Below, one piece after another: positions 23,870-36,632 of a DNA stretch of 64,000 nucleotides. The position numbers and the translations under genes were made by a program. The stretch's first letter is position 1, and each line of letters begins with the position of its first letter. Source of the DNA: Megalonaias nervosa (lineage: Eukaryota; Mollusca; Bivalvia; Unionida; Unionidae); assembly GCA_016617855.1 (NCBI GenBank), contig JAECUM010028873.1:37459-101458 (forward strand), in the 5' to 3' direction. The notes below the pieces were generated by a model. It saw only the letters and a program-made list of their open reading frames with translations, was not told where the DNA came from and ran no database searches.

Positions 23870-24440
23870 TAGTCCTTGACTACTAAATAATCCAAGTCTG
23901 CCCATGTTGCAAGTCTGTAGTCATTGACTACTAATCCAAGTCTGCCCATGTTGCAAGTCAGTAGTCATTGACTTCTAAATAATCCAAGTCTGCCCGTGTT
24001 ACAAGTCGGTAGTCATTGACTGCTAAATAATCCAAGTCTGCCCGTGTTGCAAGTCAGTAGTCATTGACTTCTAAATAATCCAAGTCAGCCCGTGTTGTAA
24101 GTTGGTAGTCATTGACTGCTAAATAATCCAAGTCTGCAAGTCATTAGTCATTGACTACTAACTAATCCAAGTCTGCCCATGTTGCAAGTCATTAGTCATT
24201 GACTACTAAATAATCCAAGTCTGCAAGTCACTAGTCATTGACTACTAAATAATCCAAGTCTGCCCATGTTGCAAGTCACTAGTCATTGACTACTAAATAA
24301 TCCAAGTCAGCCCATGTAGCGAGGAAGTAGTCATTGACTACTAAATAATTCAAGTCATTAGTCACTACAAAATAATCCAAATCAGCCCATCCATATATCA
24401 AGTTGTTAGTCATTGACTATTAAATAATTGAAGTTGGCCC
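23870..24440. repeat. Minisatellite, about 48-bp unit with deletions
   Basis: Unit contains TTGACTACTAAATAATCCAA, GTCTGCCCATGTTGCAAGTC and AGTCA. About twelve copies; several are shortened to about 30 bp by the same internal deletion. Confidence 0.92.
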
Positions 24441-24799
24441 ATGTAGCAAGAAGAGTAAGTTACGTTAATATCTGATTTACAAAGTAGCAAAAATTTTAAA
24501 ATTTTTTCACTTAGATATCAGTGGCTTAGTTAAACAAATTCACAATAAGACCCATATACTGCTTTGTAGGTAGGATATCAGTTTTTTAAAAATTATTTTC
24601 ACTGTACATTATGATTTTAAGTAATATACTGTACTTACGACTGTAATGTACCTGGATATAAAGCAGTCACTTTTGTAAGGTGGGTACTGTCAAAGATCCC
24701 ATTTCAGTACTTAATAATAGTATTATGTATAAAATACTTCAATATTAGGTAGTTCCTTGTTATGAAATAGGTATTGTCATGGATCCCATTTCGTTATTT

Positions 24800-24895
24800 A
24801 ATGTGTGTGTGTGTGTGTGTGTGTGTGCATGTGTGTGTGTGTGTGTGTGTGTGTGTGATTTGGATTTTTAGTTAGCATAGCTTAAATTTTTAGTT
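24800..24895 (-). mobile_element. (TG)n with a 3'-end fragment of SINE family B
   Basis: A (TG)n run at about 24804-24856 is followed by ATTTGGATTTTTAG, the inverted tail sequence of family B. The tRNA head and body are absent. Confidence 0.5.
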
Positions 24896-25150
24896 GACAT
24901 AGCTTGGCACAGTGCATGAGAGGGATTGGTTGATATACTTGTATTGTATATGTGATTAAAATTGACAGCTTGGCAGTGCATGAGAGGGATTGGTGGATAT
25001 GCTTATACTGAGTGTGTGATTAAATTTTACATAGCTTGGCAAATTGCATGAGAGATTGGTGGATAAGCTTACGTTGTGTGTGTATGATTAAAGTTGACAG
25101 CTTGACAAAATGCATGAGAGAGATTGGTGGATTATGCCGTGTGTGGGATT
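24896..25150. repeat. Tandem repeat, about 65-75 bp unit, four copies
   Basis: Each copy has AGCTTGGCA...TGCATGAGAG.GATTGGT and a TGTGTGATTAAA block. Confidence 0.8.
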
Positions 25151-25388
25151 AAAGTTGTCATAAAAGGTGAATATAGAAGGCAACCTGTTTGCTTCATCTG
25201 AGGGCTTTTACTTTTTGAAAGAATGCGGTTTATGTAAGAGTTTAAATTTGTATTCTAAGGATTATACATGTTTTGACTTTAATTTTATTCTGGAGTTTAT
25301 TAACATCTTTTCTTAATGTGCATAAATTACTTTTCATCATATTTCTCAAGGTTGTACATTTACCGGTTTTGTTAACCCACTTTAGCTT

Positions 25389-25429
25389 CTCACACACACA
25401 GACACAGACACACACACACACACACACAC
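25389..25429. repeat. (CA)n microsatellite
   Basis: CA/GACA run of about 40 bases; not attached to a recognisable SINE. Confidence 0.9.
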
Positions 25430-25726
25430 CATTCTCTGCTAGGTCTCCAAGTTGCTAGCTTTGACATTGTCAAAATTGAACCATTGTTGCATCTAATTAC
25501 CTAATCCATTGAAACTATTCGTTTTTTATCTTCACTGAATTATACATTTGTATGGAATAAAATGAGTTGTAAAATAATAAGATAATGTTATTGTATATAT
25601 TATATGTTGAGTCCCATAGATCCAGAGCTGCCATCATATGCACCAGCGGATCAGGGTCTATGTTTTTTGTTCGTGTGATACAGATTTTGATTCACTGTGA
25701 ATACAATTATTTTCAGAGTTTTTTTG

Positions 25727-25905
25727 TTGGTTTGTTTTAGTGTTTTAAAGCACAGCAAATAAAGTAGGTTATTTAGTGCAAAGGCAGATGGAGTAAAGTG
25801 CTTTTCTCAAGAACAAACATTAGCCAGGTTGATACAATGGTCAGATTAAAACTCACAGCTTTCAGTCAAAAGGATAGACATGTGAACGCCTGAGCAACCA
25901 GTGAT
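25727..25905 (-). mobile_element. Possible degenerate tRNA-like interspersed element
   Basis: On the minus strand it ends in a region resembling a worn tRNA head (GGTTGCTCAGGCGTTCACAT ... CTGAAAGCTGTGAG). The body has AGTGCTTTTCTCAAG and AACATTAGCCAGG. Weak; I see no target duplication. Confidence 0.25.
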
Positions 25906-26289
25906 CCATTTCATGGGTAATCATTTTTATGATAAACAACATTTTCTTTGGTACTTCATTTCATCGATAGATGAAGGAGTCCTATAGTTTGTATCATCAA
26001 TATTCCCTGAGTCTTTAAATATTCAAAATTCACAAAAAAATTGGTACGCAAAAAAAAAAAATAGTGCATTAAAAGCATTCGTAAAATCATTAAACATATA
26101 TTGGAATAAACTGATTTGTAGTATCCAATTTTGAAATGAAAGAATCTGTAAATAACTATATACAAAAAATACAGTTTGTGCAATACTGGATTTTTCTTTG
26201 ACATATTAGATTTTTTTGGGAAAAAAAATCATTTTGTTTATCAAAATCTTAACATTTCAGTGATAAGGCTTATTCTGATAGTGATACTA

Positions 26290-26425
26290 ACATTATCATG
26301 TTGGGATTCTAGTAGTTATACTGACATACCAAGTCAGCATTCACCTAGTGATACTGACATACCTTAGTCAGCATTCACATAGTGATACTGACACACCAAG
26401 TCAGCATTCACATAGTGACACTGAC
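26290..26425. repeat. Short minisatellite, about 33-bp unit, four copies
   Basis: Unit AGTGATACTGACATACCAAG plus TCAGCATTCAC. Diverged from copy to copy. Confidence 0.85.
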
Positions 26426-27621
26426 ATCATGTGAGCATATTTGTTACAGTAAATATATCAAAGCATTTTGTGCAGTATTGGTACAAAAAAGGGCAAGGTT
26501 TTTAATTGATCTTCCAGATGAAAATTGAAACGTATTAAAAAGTTTGAAATATATAAAAGAAACTTATTTGGATTATTGTAGATCAACACAAGCTATTCCA
26601 ACAAGATGGACATCAGTTGTTAATACTATTAGAAGGGAACAATATAGACAGCAGTAAGACTCACCTATTCAAAAACAATTTTAAAAACTGAATAAATGGG
26701 ACAAGGGATCCAGGCCTAATATCATAGCAGAAAGTTAAATTGTTGGTCTCTGGTTCACTCTGCCATTTTCCAGGGCACCAGTGAAATATAATTATGAGAA
26801 TTTCATTACTGTTGTTGCATCACATCTTGGCAACAAGAAAATACATGCAAAAGCATTGAATTAACTGATATATCTGTGGTTTTTCCATGTTATAAATGTA
26901 TCAGTCCTGTAATCTTTATACCAGACTATCATGTTTATATATGTTGTTTGGAATGCATTCCAATTTCTGTTCAGTTACTTAGTTGTTAACTGCATTATAT
27001 ATTGAAAGAGAAATACATCTAGCAACTTAAGATGGATAATTAGATAAGTTCCATATCAAGTGATCTTAATTAATTATTAATCTCTTTTTAGATCTATTAA
27101 TCTCTCTGTAATGTATTAAACTTGAGTTTATAATCAAAATGTTTTAAAAAAATAAAAAGATAATATTTAAAAAATGGTCCAAAAGTTAGAGTTCATTCTT
27201 AATTAGAATGACCAATAGTGTATGACATCCAACGAGAATTATCTGTCAAAGTATAGCAAACCTCCTGATCTCAGGAAAGGCTGTAAATAATAAATTTCTC
27301 AATGGCAAACAGGATATTTAATTTGTCAGAGAAGATGACAGTCATCAATAGTGAAAACATGTACCTGTGACAACATAAGATTTTCAAAGATTTCATGATC
27401 TTCTCTTAGCAAAATCTAAGCAAATTATCCCAATCTCCGAGGAGTGTTGATTTGTTCCTGTAAGCTTTCTTTTCTGCACATAATAAATTCCCTTGAACTT
27501 TCAAAAAAAAGTTGGCTTCTGACAATAGATAGGGGAGAGTGTGCTGGGGTCATCCTGCAGGAATTTGCTCCTTCCTTATCCCATCTAAGTTTTAAGATAG
27601 TTTTTATTTCATTTATTTCAG
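26426..27621 (+). other. Intron upstream of psq exon 3
   Basis: Unique AT-rich sequence without a supported exon up to about 27540. The final 70 bases before 27622 are related to the same position upstream of psq exon 2. Confidence 0.5.
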
Positions 27622-27847
27622 GATGGAATGTATCCGATGTAAGCTATGTTGGGAGGAAATGCAGGTTAAGGAGTTTGATAAACCATCTTCTAAAACAAGT
27701 CGCAAACAGTATTGTGTAGACAATTTGCAAAAGGCTGTTAGTGCCGTTAGGGAAGGAACCATGAGTACAAGACAAGCTAGTGCTTTCTTTTCTGTCCCTA
27801 AATCTACAATACATTACAAAGTCACACAGAGTAACAGAAATAAGTAG
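27622..27847 (+). CDS. psq exon 3: HTH_psq DNA-binding terminal exon
   Basis: Acceptor TTATTTCAG|G at 27620-27621; one base then 74 codons to TAG at 27845-27847, exactly the length of psq exon 2. It has the same order: C-x2-C-W motif (RCKLCWEEMQV), basic linker DKPSSKTSRKQY, psq domain CVDNLQKAVSAVREGTM plus RQASAFFSVPKSTIHYKV, then a short basic tail. The ATG at 27623 directly follows the acceptor base and could be mistaken for a start, but the paralogous exon has ACG there, so it is probably an internal codon. It is likely an alternative terminal exon of the same locus. Conservation of the linker and helices in both copies suggests that both are functional. Confidence 0.85.
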
Positions 27848-28639
27848 GCATCAGTTATTCTTTCATTGTACTTAAAACCATTAAGAAAGGGATCCCGTTG
27901 TTTCCAGAGAAGAATCTATTGTTCATTGGGTCTTAAAAGATTTGCTATTTTAGCAACTGTAAATCCCAGAAAATTGGGACAAGAAAAATGGAAAATTCAT
28001 TGACTTGAGGAGAAATTTAACTATTGAATATGTGTTATATCATTAGCGTATTTACCACCATATTTACTGGTGTATAATACTTGTATTACTGGGGAGAGTG
28101 CAGATGTTGACCCACACTAAAGAGGACAACAGATTTGCATTTGAGTGCTATTGGTGGTTTTACAATTCAAATAGTACCAGTGATGCACCTGTACAAGTAA
28201 ATGGACACTAACTTGTACCAGTGATGCACCTGTACAAGTAAATGGACACTAAGTTGTATTCAGTATGGGATTAATTCTGCAGTTGATATACAGATGGCAG
28301 CTGTTTAAGGTGACTGATGTAGAGTTAGACTGTACATGTAAGAGATACTTACAATTCACAGTCAGTTCTATTGTGGGATTCTTGTTAATATCTAAAAAGA
28401 AATTGTGCTGAAAAATTAACAGAATATTTAAGTTGAAGTATTTATATTCTAATGTTGACATAAAGAAACTGAACCGATTTTGGAATTCCTCAGCTCCCAT
28501 TACGTTTTAACCAAATGTATGTCAAATGAATATTATGAATAGTCCTTCCCAGTTAAGGTACACGGCAGCTATGCAAATAGCCTGTCCCTTCTCTCAAACT
28601 GAAACACTACGGACTGAAATAATGTCCAGTTCTACACCA
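27848..28639. other. 3' flank of psq exon 3
   Basis: Mostly unique sequence with a short duplication near 28175-28255 (ACCAGTGATGCACCTGTACA followed by AGTAAATGGACACTAA). No gene seen. Confidence 0.5.
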
Positions 28640-29465
28640 AGGCCTTTCTTACTGGGCTTCAGTATGAAATGGGTTAAAGCTACATTGGGCTTCAGGATGA
28701 AATGGGTTAAAGGTACATTGGGCCTCAGTATGAAATGGGTTTTAGCTACATTTACTACTTCTTACTGGCCTCAGTATGAATGGTTAAAGTTACATTAAAT
28801 ACTTCTTACTGGGCTTCAGTATGAAATGGGTTAAAGGTACATTGGGCTTCAGTATGAAATGGGTTAAAGCTACATTAACTACTTCTTACTGGCCTCAGTA
28901 TGAAATGGGTTAAAGCTACATTAACTACTTCTTACTGGCCTCGGTATGAAATTGGTTAAAGCTACATTAACTACTTACTGGCCTCAGTATGAAATGGGTT
29001 AAAGCTACATTAACTACTACTTACTTGGCTTCAGTATGAAATGGGTTAAAGCTACATTAACTACTTCTTACTGGGCTTCAGTATGAAATGAGTTAAAGCT
29101 ACATTAAATACTTCTTACTGGGCTTCAGCATGAAATGGGTTAAAGGTATATTAAATACTTCTTACTGGGCTTCAGCATGAAATGGGTTAAAGCTACATTA
29201 AATACTTCTTACTGGGCTTCAGTATGAAATGGGTTAAAGCTACATTAAATACTTCTTACTGGGCTTCAGCATGAAATGGGTTAAAGCTACATTAAATACT
29301 TCTTACTGGGCTTCAGTATGAAATGGGTTAAAGCTACATTAAATACTTCTTACTGGGCTTCAGTATGAAATGGGTTAAAGCTACATTAAATACTTCTTAC
29401 TGGGCTTCAGCATGAAATGGGTTAAAGGTATATTAAATGCTTTTTACTGGGCTTCAATATCAAAT
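28640..29465. repeat. 47-bp minisatellite, about 18 copies
   Basis: Unit has ACTTCTTACTGGGCTTCAGT and ATGAAATGGGTTAAAGCTAC with ATTAA(A/C)T. Some copies are shortened to about 29 bp near 28660-28740. Confidence 0.95.
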
Positions 29466-30355
29466 GGAATATACAAAAAGATTGGTATATTTTATTAAAC
29501 AGTACTTGTTGCAGTAATGACTGCAATGTTTCCTGGTTTGTCTTTGAAGACATTTTCACTTAAAAGAGACCCATTTATATACGATTTATGGAATGATTCA
29601 GTGTTTTAAATATATTATACATGTACCAGTCACACTTGGGCATTGCATTGTGTATAGTAAATTATTCCTTCACAGGCAAGTTGTGATTTGTAACTTCTGT
29701 AATTATTGCTTCATGTTTTGTTTATTATGCCTCGTAATGTAAGCCAAACTGCCTGTTTAAATTAATAAAATAATCTTTCTCTTCTCCACACCTTTAAAAA
29801 AAAAAATACTTATTTACATAGTGGATCCCTGAGTATGAAAAATACTGTAATTAGACACGACGATAATTTGAGACATGGAATTATGTACAGTGCCAAATGA
29901 GGCTGACCCCAGAAAATACGAGACGCTAGTATTTTGTCTTGCTTTAAAAACAAGAATGAAAGACATCTTAGTCCAAATAAAGAAGGACGTGGTTCTGGTT
30001 ACCCAACTAATGCTATTTTTAATTGCTGACTCTACATTTTATTTTCCAAAAAAAATTTGAAAAAAGAATCAGAATTTCAAGAGAAAGAAAAGAATTAATA
30101 AACAGATAAAGGAATATAATTATGATCAAAGTTAAATTCAGGATCCAAATTACACTTTTTGTCTAGTTTATGCTTCATTTAAATCCATCCATCCCCCCCG
30201 CCATCCCCCCAAAAGCAAGAACAAAAGAAAGTTTTGTACCCACCGACCTATTCTTAAGTTTTTTATCAATGTAATGAGAACCACACATTTTTTTTATTTG
30301 ACCTTACATAAGAATTGATATACCACAGAATTGACACTAATTAGAATTATGAAAA
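29466..30355. other. Intronic sequence, no supported gene
   Basis: A 61-residue frame at 29875-30060 has an ATG but no splice or conserved features; its composition does not let me call it. Confidence 0.4.
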
Positions 30356-30860
30356 TTGATTATTGTTTGAGGAGGCATTGCCATGTATGAAACAGACTAC
30401 ATGTACAATATTGTTTGAGGAGGCATTGCCATGTATGAAATGGACTACATGTACAATATTGTTTGAGGAGGCATTGCCATGTATGAAATAGACTACATGT
30501 ACATTATTGTTCGAGGAGGCATTGCCATGAATGAAATGGACTACATGTACAATATTGCTATGTATGGAATGGACTACATGTACAATATTGCCATGTATGA
30601 AATGGACTACATGTACAATATTGCCATGTATGAAATGGACTACATGTACAATATTGTCATGTATGAAATGGACTACATGTACAATATTGCCATGTATGAA
30701 ATGGACTACATGTACAATATTGCCATGTATGAAATGGACTACATGTACAATATTGCCATGTATGAAATGGACTACATGTACAATATTGTCATGTATGAAA
30801 TGGACTACATGTACAATATTGCCATGTATGAAATGGACTACATGTACAATATTGTTTAGT
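30356..30860. repeat. 33-bp minisatellite with four longer 5' copies
   Basis: Unit ATGTATGAAATGGACTACAT plus GTACAATATTGCC, about eleven copies. The first four copies carry an extra TTTGAGGAGGCATTGCC block. The 11-codon period makes open frames of 120-190 codons on both strands; I do not regard these as proteins. Confidence 0.95.
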
Positions 30861-30995
30861 CGTGAATATATTACAGTAGATACACCTTCCTTGTTGTAGT
30901 ACCCATTGTTATAACACATTTTCAGATGTTACATGATATGAATGTGGTTTCTCATGACTAAATTTATAGCACGGTATTTGAATTATCAAATATAT

Positions 30996-32009
30996 TGTTA
31001 CGTATAGGCTCGTTCAAAAGTAACAAAAGAAAAGAGTGAAACCAACAAGCTTTGTAAGTTGTAACAAAAATAATTTATTTCCCTAGAAAACACGGTGAAA
31101 AGGTGAAAATAGAAAATAGGACTTATAGTTTGTGAAGACAATCAAAACATTTATCCTAGTACTGAAAAAATACAAGTCCTATCACTAAATAGTTTTAACT
31201 GAATCCAGGTTCGAATCTTGATGACGTTCTAAGATGGAGGATGATGACGTCAGGTGAAGTCTTTATATGAATGCCAAGATTTCCACGTTGAACCACAACT
31301 TGTAATGTTTCAGTTTAGAATAAATTTCCATCAAATGTCTTTGTCACTTGTATAGTTCTCCAGGGAATAAATTATTATATTCTAAAATATAGATGAACTT
31401 CTGAACAAGCTGTCATCTATGATAAAACATCTCGAGCTCCAAAGATGTAAAAATACAACTCTTTACGGCACCTCATAGACATATATCCTTCTTGAAGATA
31501 TATTATACGACTGACTATTTCACGGGGATCTGAGTATTTTTAAACTGAACTAAGACGTCATTTCAGGCGCACACAATGGAAAGCGTGGCTATTTCATCAT
31601 CAAATAGCGTAGTAAACAATGCTTTACACGTAGGCCAGAAAATGACCTTGGCAATATCCAGTCGTTTTCGTGTAGTGTTTACTAAATTGACAAACCATAG
31701 CAATATAAAATCGTGCTTATGCGAGTCATACTACGTTTTATATAAACATAATATCTCTTTCAAAAATATCAGATCCAGTGAAAATAATCATTACAATAAA
31801 ATGTAATGATACAAAAATAACATAAAAAAAAGAATTTAAAATTAACACATAAGTAATTAAATTAAATATAACAATATGACCATGAAGTTCAAAGACAACA
31901 GCGTTTAACTTGTATCTTTACGTCTATTTGTGATAGTTCGATTAGTCTCACTCTACCATGGTTCAGTGCATAGGCTGTTCTTGTTTTGGCATGTGTTCTA
32001 TTCATAACA
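30996..32009. mobile_element. Possible solo LTR or other inserted block, about 1 kb
   Basis: It starts TGTTACGTATAGGC and ends TTCTATTCATAACA, giving TG...CA limits and a 5-base inverted end (TGTTA/TAACA). AATAAA-like signals occur at about 31320 and 31795. I find no matching target duplication, primer-binding site or coding partner, so this may be coincidence. Confidence 0.25.
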
Positions 32010-32119
32010 CTCTTCTCTGACTATACTGTGGTTGAGAATATAACATGGTCAATTGGTCAATAATTTTGGACCACCCCCCCAACTGCCATGTTATGGCTTT
32101 ATGTCATAATCTATTTTAC

Positions 32120-32360
32120 CATACTGTAAATGGGCAGTTTTGTTGTGTGGTGTGAATTTATGTGGATTTCATGTGTTTTAATTCATGTGGATTTCATGTG
32201 GTGCCAATTCATATGGTACCAGTTAATGTGGATTTCATGTGCCACTTCTTGTGGATTTCATGTGGTACCAACCCTTGTGGTACCAGTTACAATGTGAATT
32301 TCATGAGGTACAAATTCATTTGGATTTTATGTGGTGCCAATTAATGTTGATTTCATGGAT
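32120..32360. repeat. Degenerate tandem repeat, about 25-30 bp unit
   Basis: Repeated ATGTGGATTTCATGTGGT and ACCAATTCAT-type blocks, about eight imperfect copies. Confidence 0.75.
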
Positions 32361-32989
32361 GCTACTAACCTCAGATTTCAGAACCCACGTTATTCTCAAT
32401 TTCATTAAATTCATTGTATTTGTAAGTTAAAATTGCATATAAAACTTGATGTACAACTATGTTGCTGGTAACATTTTTTTTGTGATTTCACAAATTTTGT
32501 TGTTTGTCAGATCAGGTGCGATCTTAGCTTGTGAATTTTTATTATACAGAGTAACAATAGAAATAAAACACAGGTAAAAGGTCATGGACATAAGTAAAAA
32601 CTGCATGATTAAGGAATAACAGGTCCAGTGGCATAGGAAGAAATTCTGTGGTCCCCATGAAATAAAAAAGTTGTTGGATGAGAATTTTGGGCCCCAAATG
32701 CAGGGCTATCTTGGTTGTTTGCAATGCCACTGAACAGATTGCATAATATTCTTATCTGTAAGTATTATAAATCTTGTTTCTGTTATTGTGTATTTTGATT
32801 TTATATGCATGTCGTTCATTGTGATCTGTGTGCATTAAAAAATGCATAATATTGTTTGACTATGTTCATCTTTCATGATTGTAAAAGCTTCAAATATTAT
32901 TTTTCATTTGTCATTATTTTGTCCAAATTCAACATTTTGAACTGGTTTTATGATACCAAACTTAGGAAACTATGGCAACATAGCTGTCA

Positions 32990-33314
32990 CCTGCCAGGTG
33001 GGAAATATATCATTACCTTGACAAAGTTGGAAAGCTGCAGACAGACATGGCAGTTACCTGCCAGCTGTTAATATACCTTTATTATAATGAAGTTAGAAAA
33101 ATGTGCAGACATAGTTGTCATTTGTCAGGCGTCAAATATACTTTTTTATGATGAAGACAAAACTATATACATAGATGTCGCCTGCCAGGTGTCCAGTATA
33201 CTTTTTTGTGATGAAGACAAAACTGTGCATGCATAGATGTCACCTGCCAGGTGTCCAGTATACTTTTTATGATGAAGACAAAACTGTACATACATATATG
33301 TCATCTGCCAGGTG

Positions 33315-33389
<75 letters not shown>

Positions 33390-33720
33390 GAAGTTAGAAA
33401 ATTGTGGCAATCAGTAATATGCCAGCTGGTCAGTATACTTTTATTGTCATGAAGATGGAAAATGGTGCTGACATAACTGTAATCTGCCCGGTTGCCAATG
33501 TACCTAAAGTATCATTATAAAGTTAGATAACTGCAGAGATAGCTGGGACCCTGTGGCCAATATACCTTCATTATAATTATGAAGTTAGACAACTGTGCAG
33601 AGATAGCTGTGACCCTGTGGCCAATATACCTTCATTATTATTATGAAGTTAGACAACTGTGCAGAGATAGCTGTCACCTGCCAGGTGACCAGTATATCAG
33701 TATAATGCAGATTAAGACAT
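32990..33720. repeat. Tandem repeat, about 65-75 bp unit, containing a (TA)n run
   Basis: Copies share GTCACCTGCCAGGTG..CAGTATA, TTATGATGAAG and A.AACTGTGCA blocks. A pure (TA)n run of about 70 bp occupies about 33317-33387. Confidence 0.85.
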
Positions 33721-34885
33721 CACATACATTGGGGACATACATTGTAGTCTTGTATTTGACCGCTTAGCAGATCACAGTGGCTGTCAATCAGCTATCCTAT
33801 ACCAGATATTCCAAAGTGTCCCTCAGATAAATCCTCTTACCAAGATAGATGGGTATGATTAGATGGTTGCATCTTCACTCCAAATATTGCGGTTATTAAA
33901 GTAGATTGTTTGGGGCACAATGACCTGTTATGCTTTTTACTATATGTCATAAGAATGTATAACATTTTTCAAAATACATGAACCCTGTAGGGTTTACCTT
34001 TTCCATCTGTCTGTCCATATGCATATTTGGTTGCATTTAGTGCGTACATTATCTCATATATTTAGATCTGGCTTCTATGTATTTTGTCTCTTCAGTTCCA
34101 TTTTGAATAAGAGTTGTGGCCCTTGACAATTAACTTTATGTCTTGGCATGGTGTGCTGCTTGTAACCAGCAAAGCACTGCAGCCCATGCATCTAATTCGG
34201 TGTCATGTGGTAGATGAATAGCCTGTTACATGTAGATGTGCTCATAGCTTAGTAACATATTTTGATGCAGTTTGATATTAAATTAAGTCTCCAGTCTTAG
34301 ATGGGTGTCATCCTAACCTTGCATTTTCACAAGGGTCACAGGGATACATCAAGGGTGCAAAGCAAGTGTGTGACAATTGATTTTTAATATTTCATGATAT
34401 AAATGATCAGATTTCCCAAGTGCTCCAGGAAAGACTCATATATAACAAACAGTGTAGGAGCATTATTATTACAGGAACTAGAAAAGGAGTTTTTTTTTTT
34501 AGTATTCAAGAATTTCCCTTATGCAAGAATTTTATAAGTTCAGAAATGATCTCTGTACTATTTTTTCAAAGCATTCAGTTCTGTTATTTTGGTACAACTG
34601 ATGTTATACAATCAAACTTGCCAGACCAGCTGGAACTAGTTCGGTCATGTGACACAGCATTTTCATGGCATTTGTCAATATTGAAACCATATGATATATG
34701 CTATATAACTCTTTCACCATTAGGAAATAATATAGTGTCACATTGAAGTAGATTATAAAAATGGCATTAAACTTCTTTATCCTTGGCATGAACTTGGAAT
34801 GTCTCAAATGATATGTAGGGACATTATTTGCAGTAGGGACAATATTTGCATAGATTTGTAAACACATTTGCTGCAGAATAAAACC
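33721..34885. other. Intronic sequence, no supported gene
   Basis: The 108-residue frame 34420-34746 lacks recognisable domains and is not called. Confidence 0.4.
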
Positions 34886-35790
34886 TGTATAATTATGTTC
34901 TGGTTGAAATAGTTAAATTCATATACTCACATTGTGGTTGAAATAGTCAAATTCAAATAGTCACATTCTGGTTGAAATAGTCATGTTCAAATAATCACAT
35001 TCTGGTTGAAATAGTCAAATTAAAAAAGTCACATTGTGGTTGAAATAGTCAAATTCAAATAGTCACATTCTGGTTGAAATAGTCAAATTCAAATAGGCAC
35101 ATTCTTGTTGAAATGGTCAAATTCAGATAGTCACATTCTGGTTGAAATAGTCAAATTCAAAATAGTCACATTGTGGTTAAAATAGTCAAATTCATATGGT
35201 CACATTTTGGTTGAAATAGTCAAATTCATAAAGTCATATTCTGGTTGATATAGTCAAATTCAAAGAGTCACATTCTGGTTGAAATAGTCAAATTCAAATA
35301 GCCACATTGTGGTTGAAATAGTCAAATTCAAATAGTAACATTCTGGTTGAAATAGTCAAATTCAGAGAGTCACATTCTCTTTGAAATAGTCAAATTCATA
35401 TAGTCACATTCTGGTTGAAATAGTCAAATTCAAATAGTCACATTGTGGTTGACATAGTCAGATTCAAATAGTTACATTGTGGTTGAAATAGTCAAATTCA
35501 AATAGTCACATTCTGGGTGAAATAGCCAAATTCATATAGTGTCATTCTGGTTGAAATAGTCAAATTCAGATAGTCATATTGCGGTTGAAATAGCCAAATT
35601 CAAATAGTCACATTGTGGTTAAAATAGTCGCATTGTAGTTAAACTAGTCAAATTCATAAATTGTCATTGTGGTTGAAATAGTCAAATTCAAATAGTTACA
35701 TTGTGGTCAAAATAGTCAAATTCATAAAGTCACATTGTGGTTGAAATAGTCAAATTGACATAGTTACATTGTGGTTGAAATATCAAGTTT
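34886..35790. repeat. 34-bp minisatellite, about 26 copies
   Basis: Unit GGTTGAAATAGTCAAATTCA plus AATAGTCACATTCT. A further block of five copies occurs at about 36010-36178. Confidence 0.95.
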
Positions 35791-36571
35791 TTGCATAATA
35801 TTCCTATTTTTCACCTCCTGTTCTTTTCCCCTCCTTCATTTAGCTGTTCTTTCTCATCTCTTCTAAACCATCATATGGTAAGCTAGGTGTGTATCCAACC
35901 AGACAATTAAATATTGACAAGTAGGTACAATGACCATTTAATTCCTGTACAAGTAGGTTGCCATGAGTAAGTGGCCATGAATTCCTGTACAAGTATGTGA
36001 CCATGACCATTTGATTCAAATAGTCACATTCTGGTTGAAATAGTCAAATTCAGTGAGTCACATTCTGGTTGAAATAGTCAAATTCAGATAGTCACATTCT
36101 GGTTGAAATAGTCAGATTCATATAGTCACATTCTAGTTGAAATAGTCAGATTCATATAGTCACATAGTGGTTGAAATATCAAGTTTTTGCATAATATTCC
36201 TATTTTTCACCTGTTCTTTTGCCCTCCTTCATTTAACTGTTCTTTCTCATATCTTTTAAACCATCATATGGTAGGCTAGGTGTGTATCCAACCATAGAAT
36301 TAAATATTGACAAGTAGGTACAATGACCATTTAATTCTTGTACAAGTAGGTTGTCATGAATTCCTGTACAAGTAGGTTGCCATGAATTCCTGTACAAATA
36401 GGTGACCATGAATTCCTGTACAAGTATGTCACGATGACCATTTAATTCCTGTAAAAGCAGGTGGCCATGAATTCTTGTACAAGTAGGTGGCCATTACCAT
36501 TTAATTCATGTAGAAGTAGGTGGCCATGAGTTCCTATACAAGTTTGTGGTGATAACCATTGAATTCCTCTA

Positions 36572-36632
<61 letters not shown>

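Noticed and set aside
30347..30919. 190-codon minus-strand and 122-126-codon plus-strand frames
   Set aside because: Generated by a 33-bp repeat lacking stops; identical peptide repeats on both strands.
33175..33417. 80-codon frame with poly(Tyr-Ile)
   Set aside because: It is the (TA)n run and the repeat around it.
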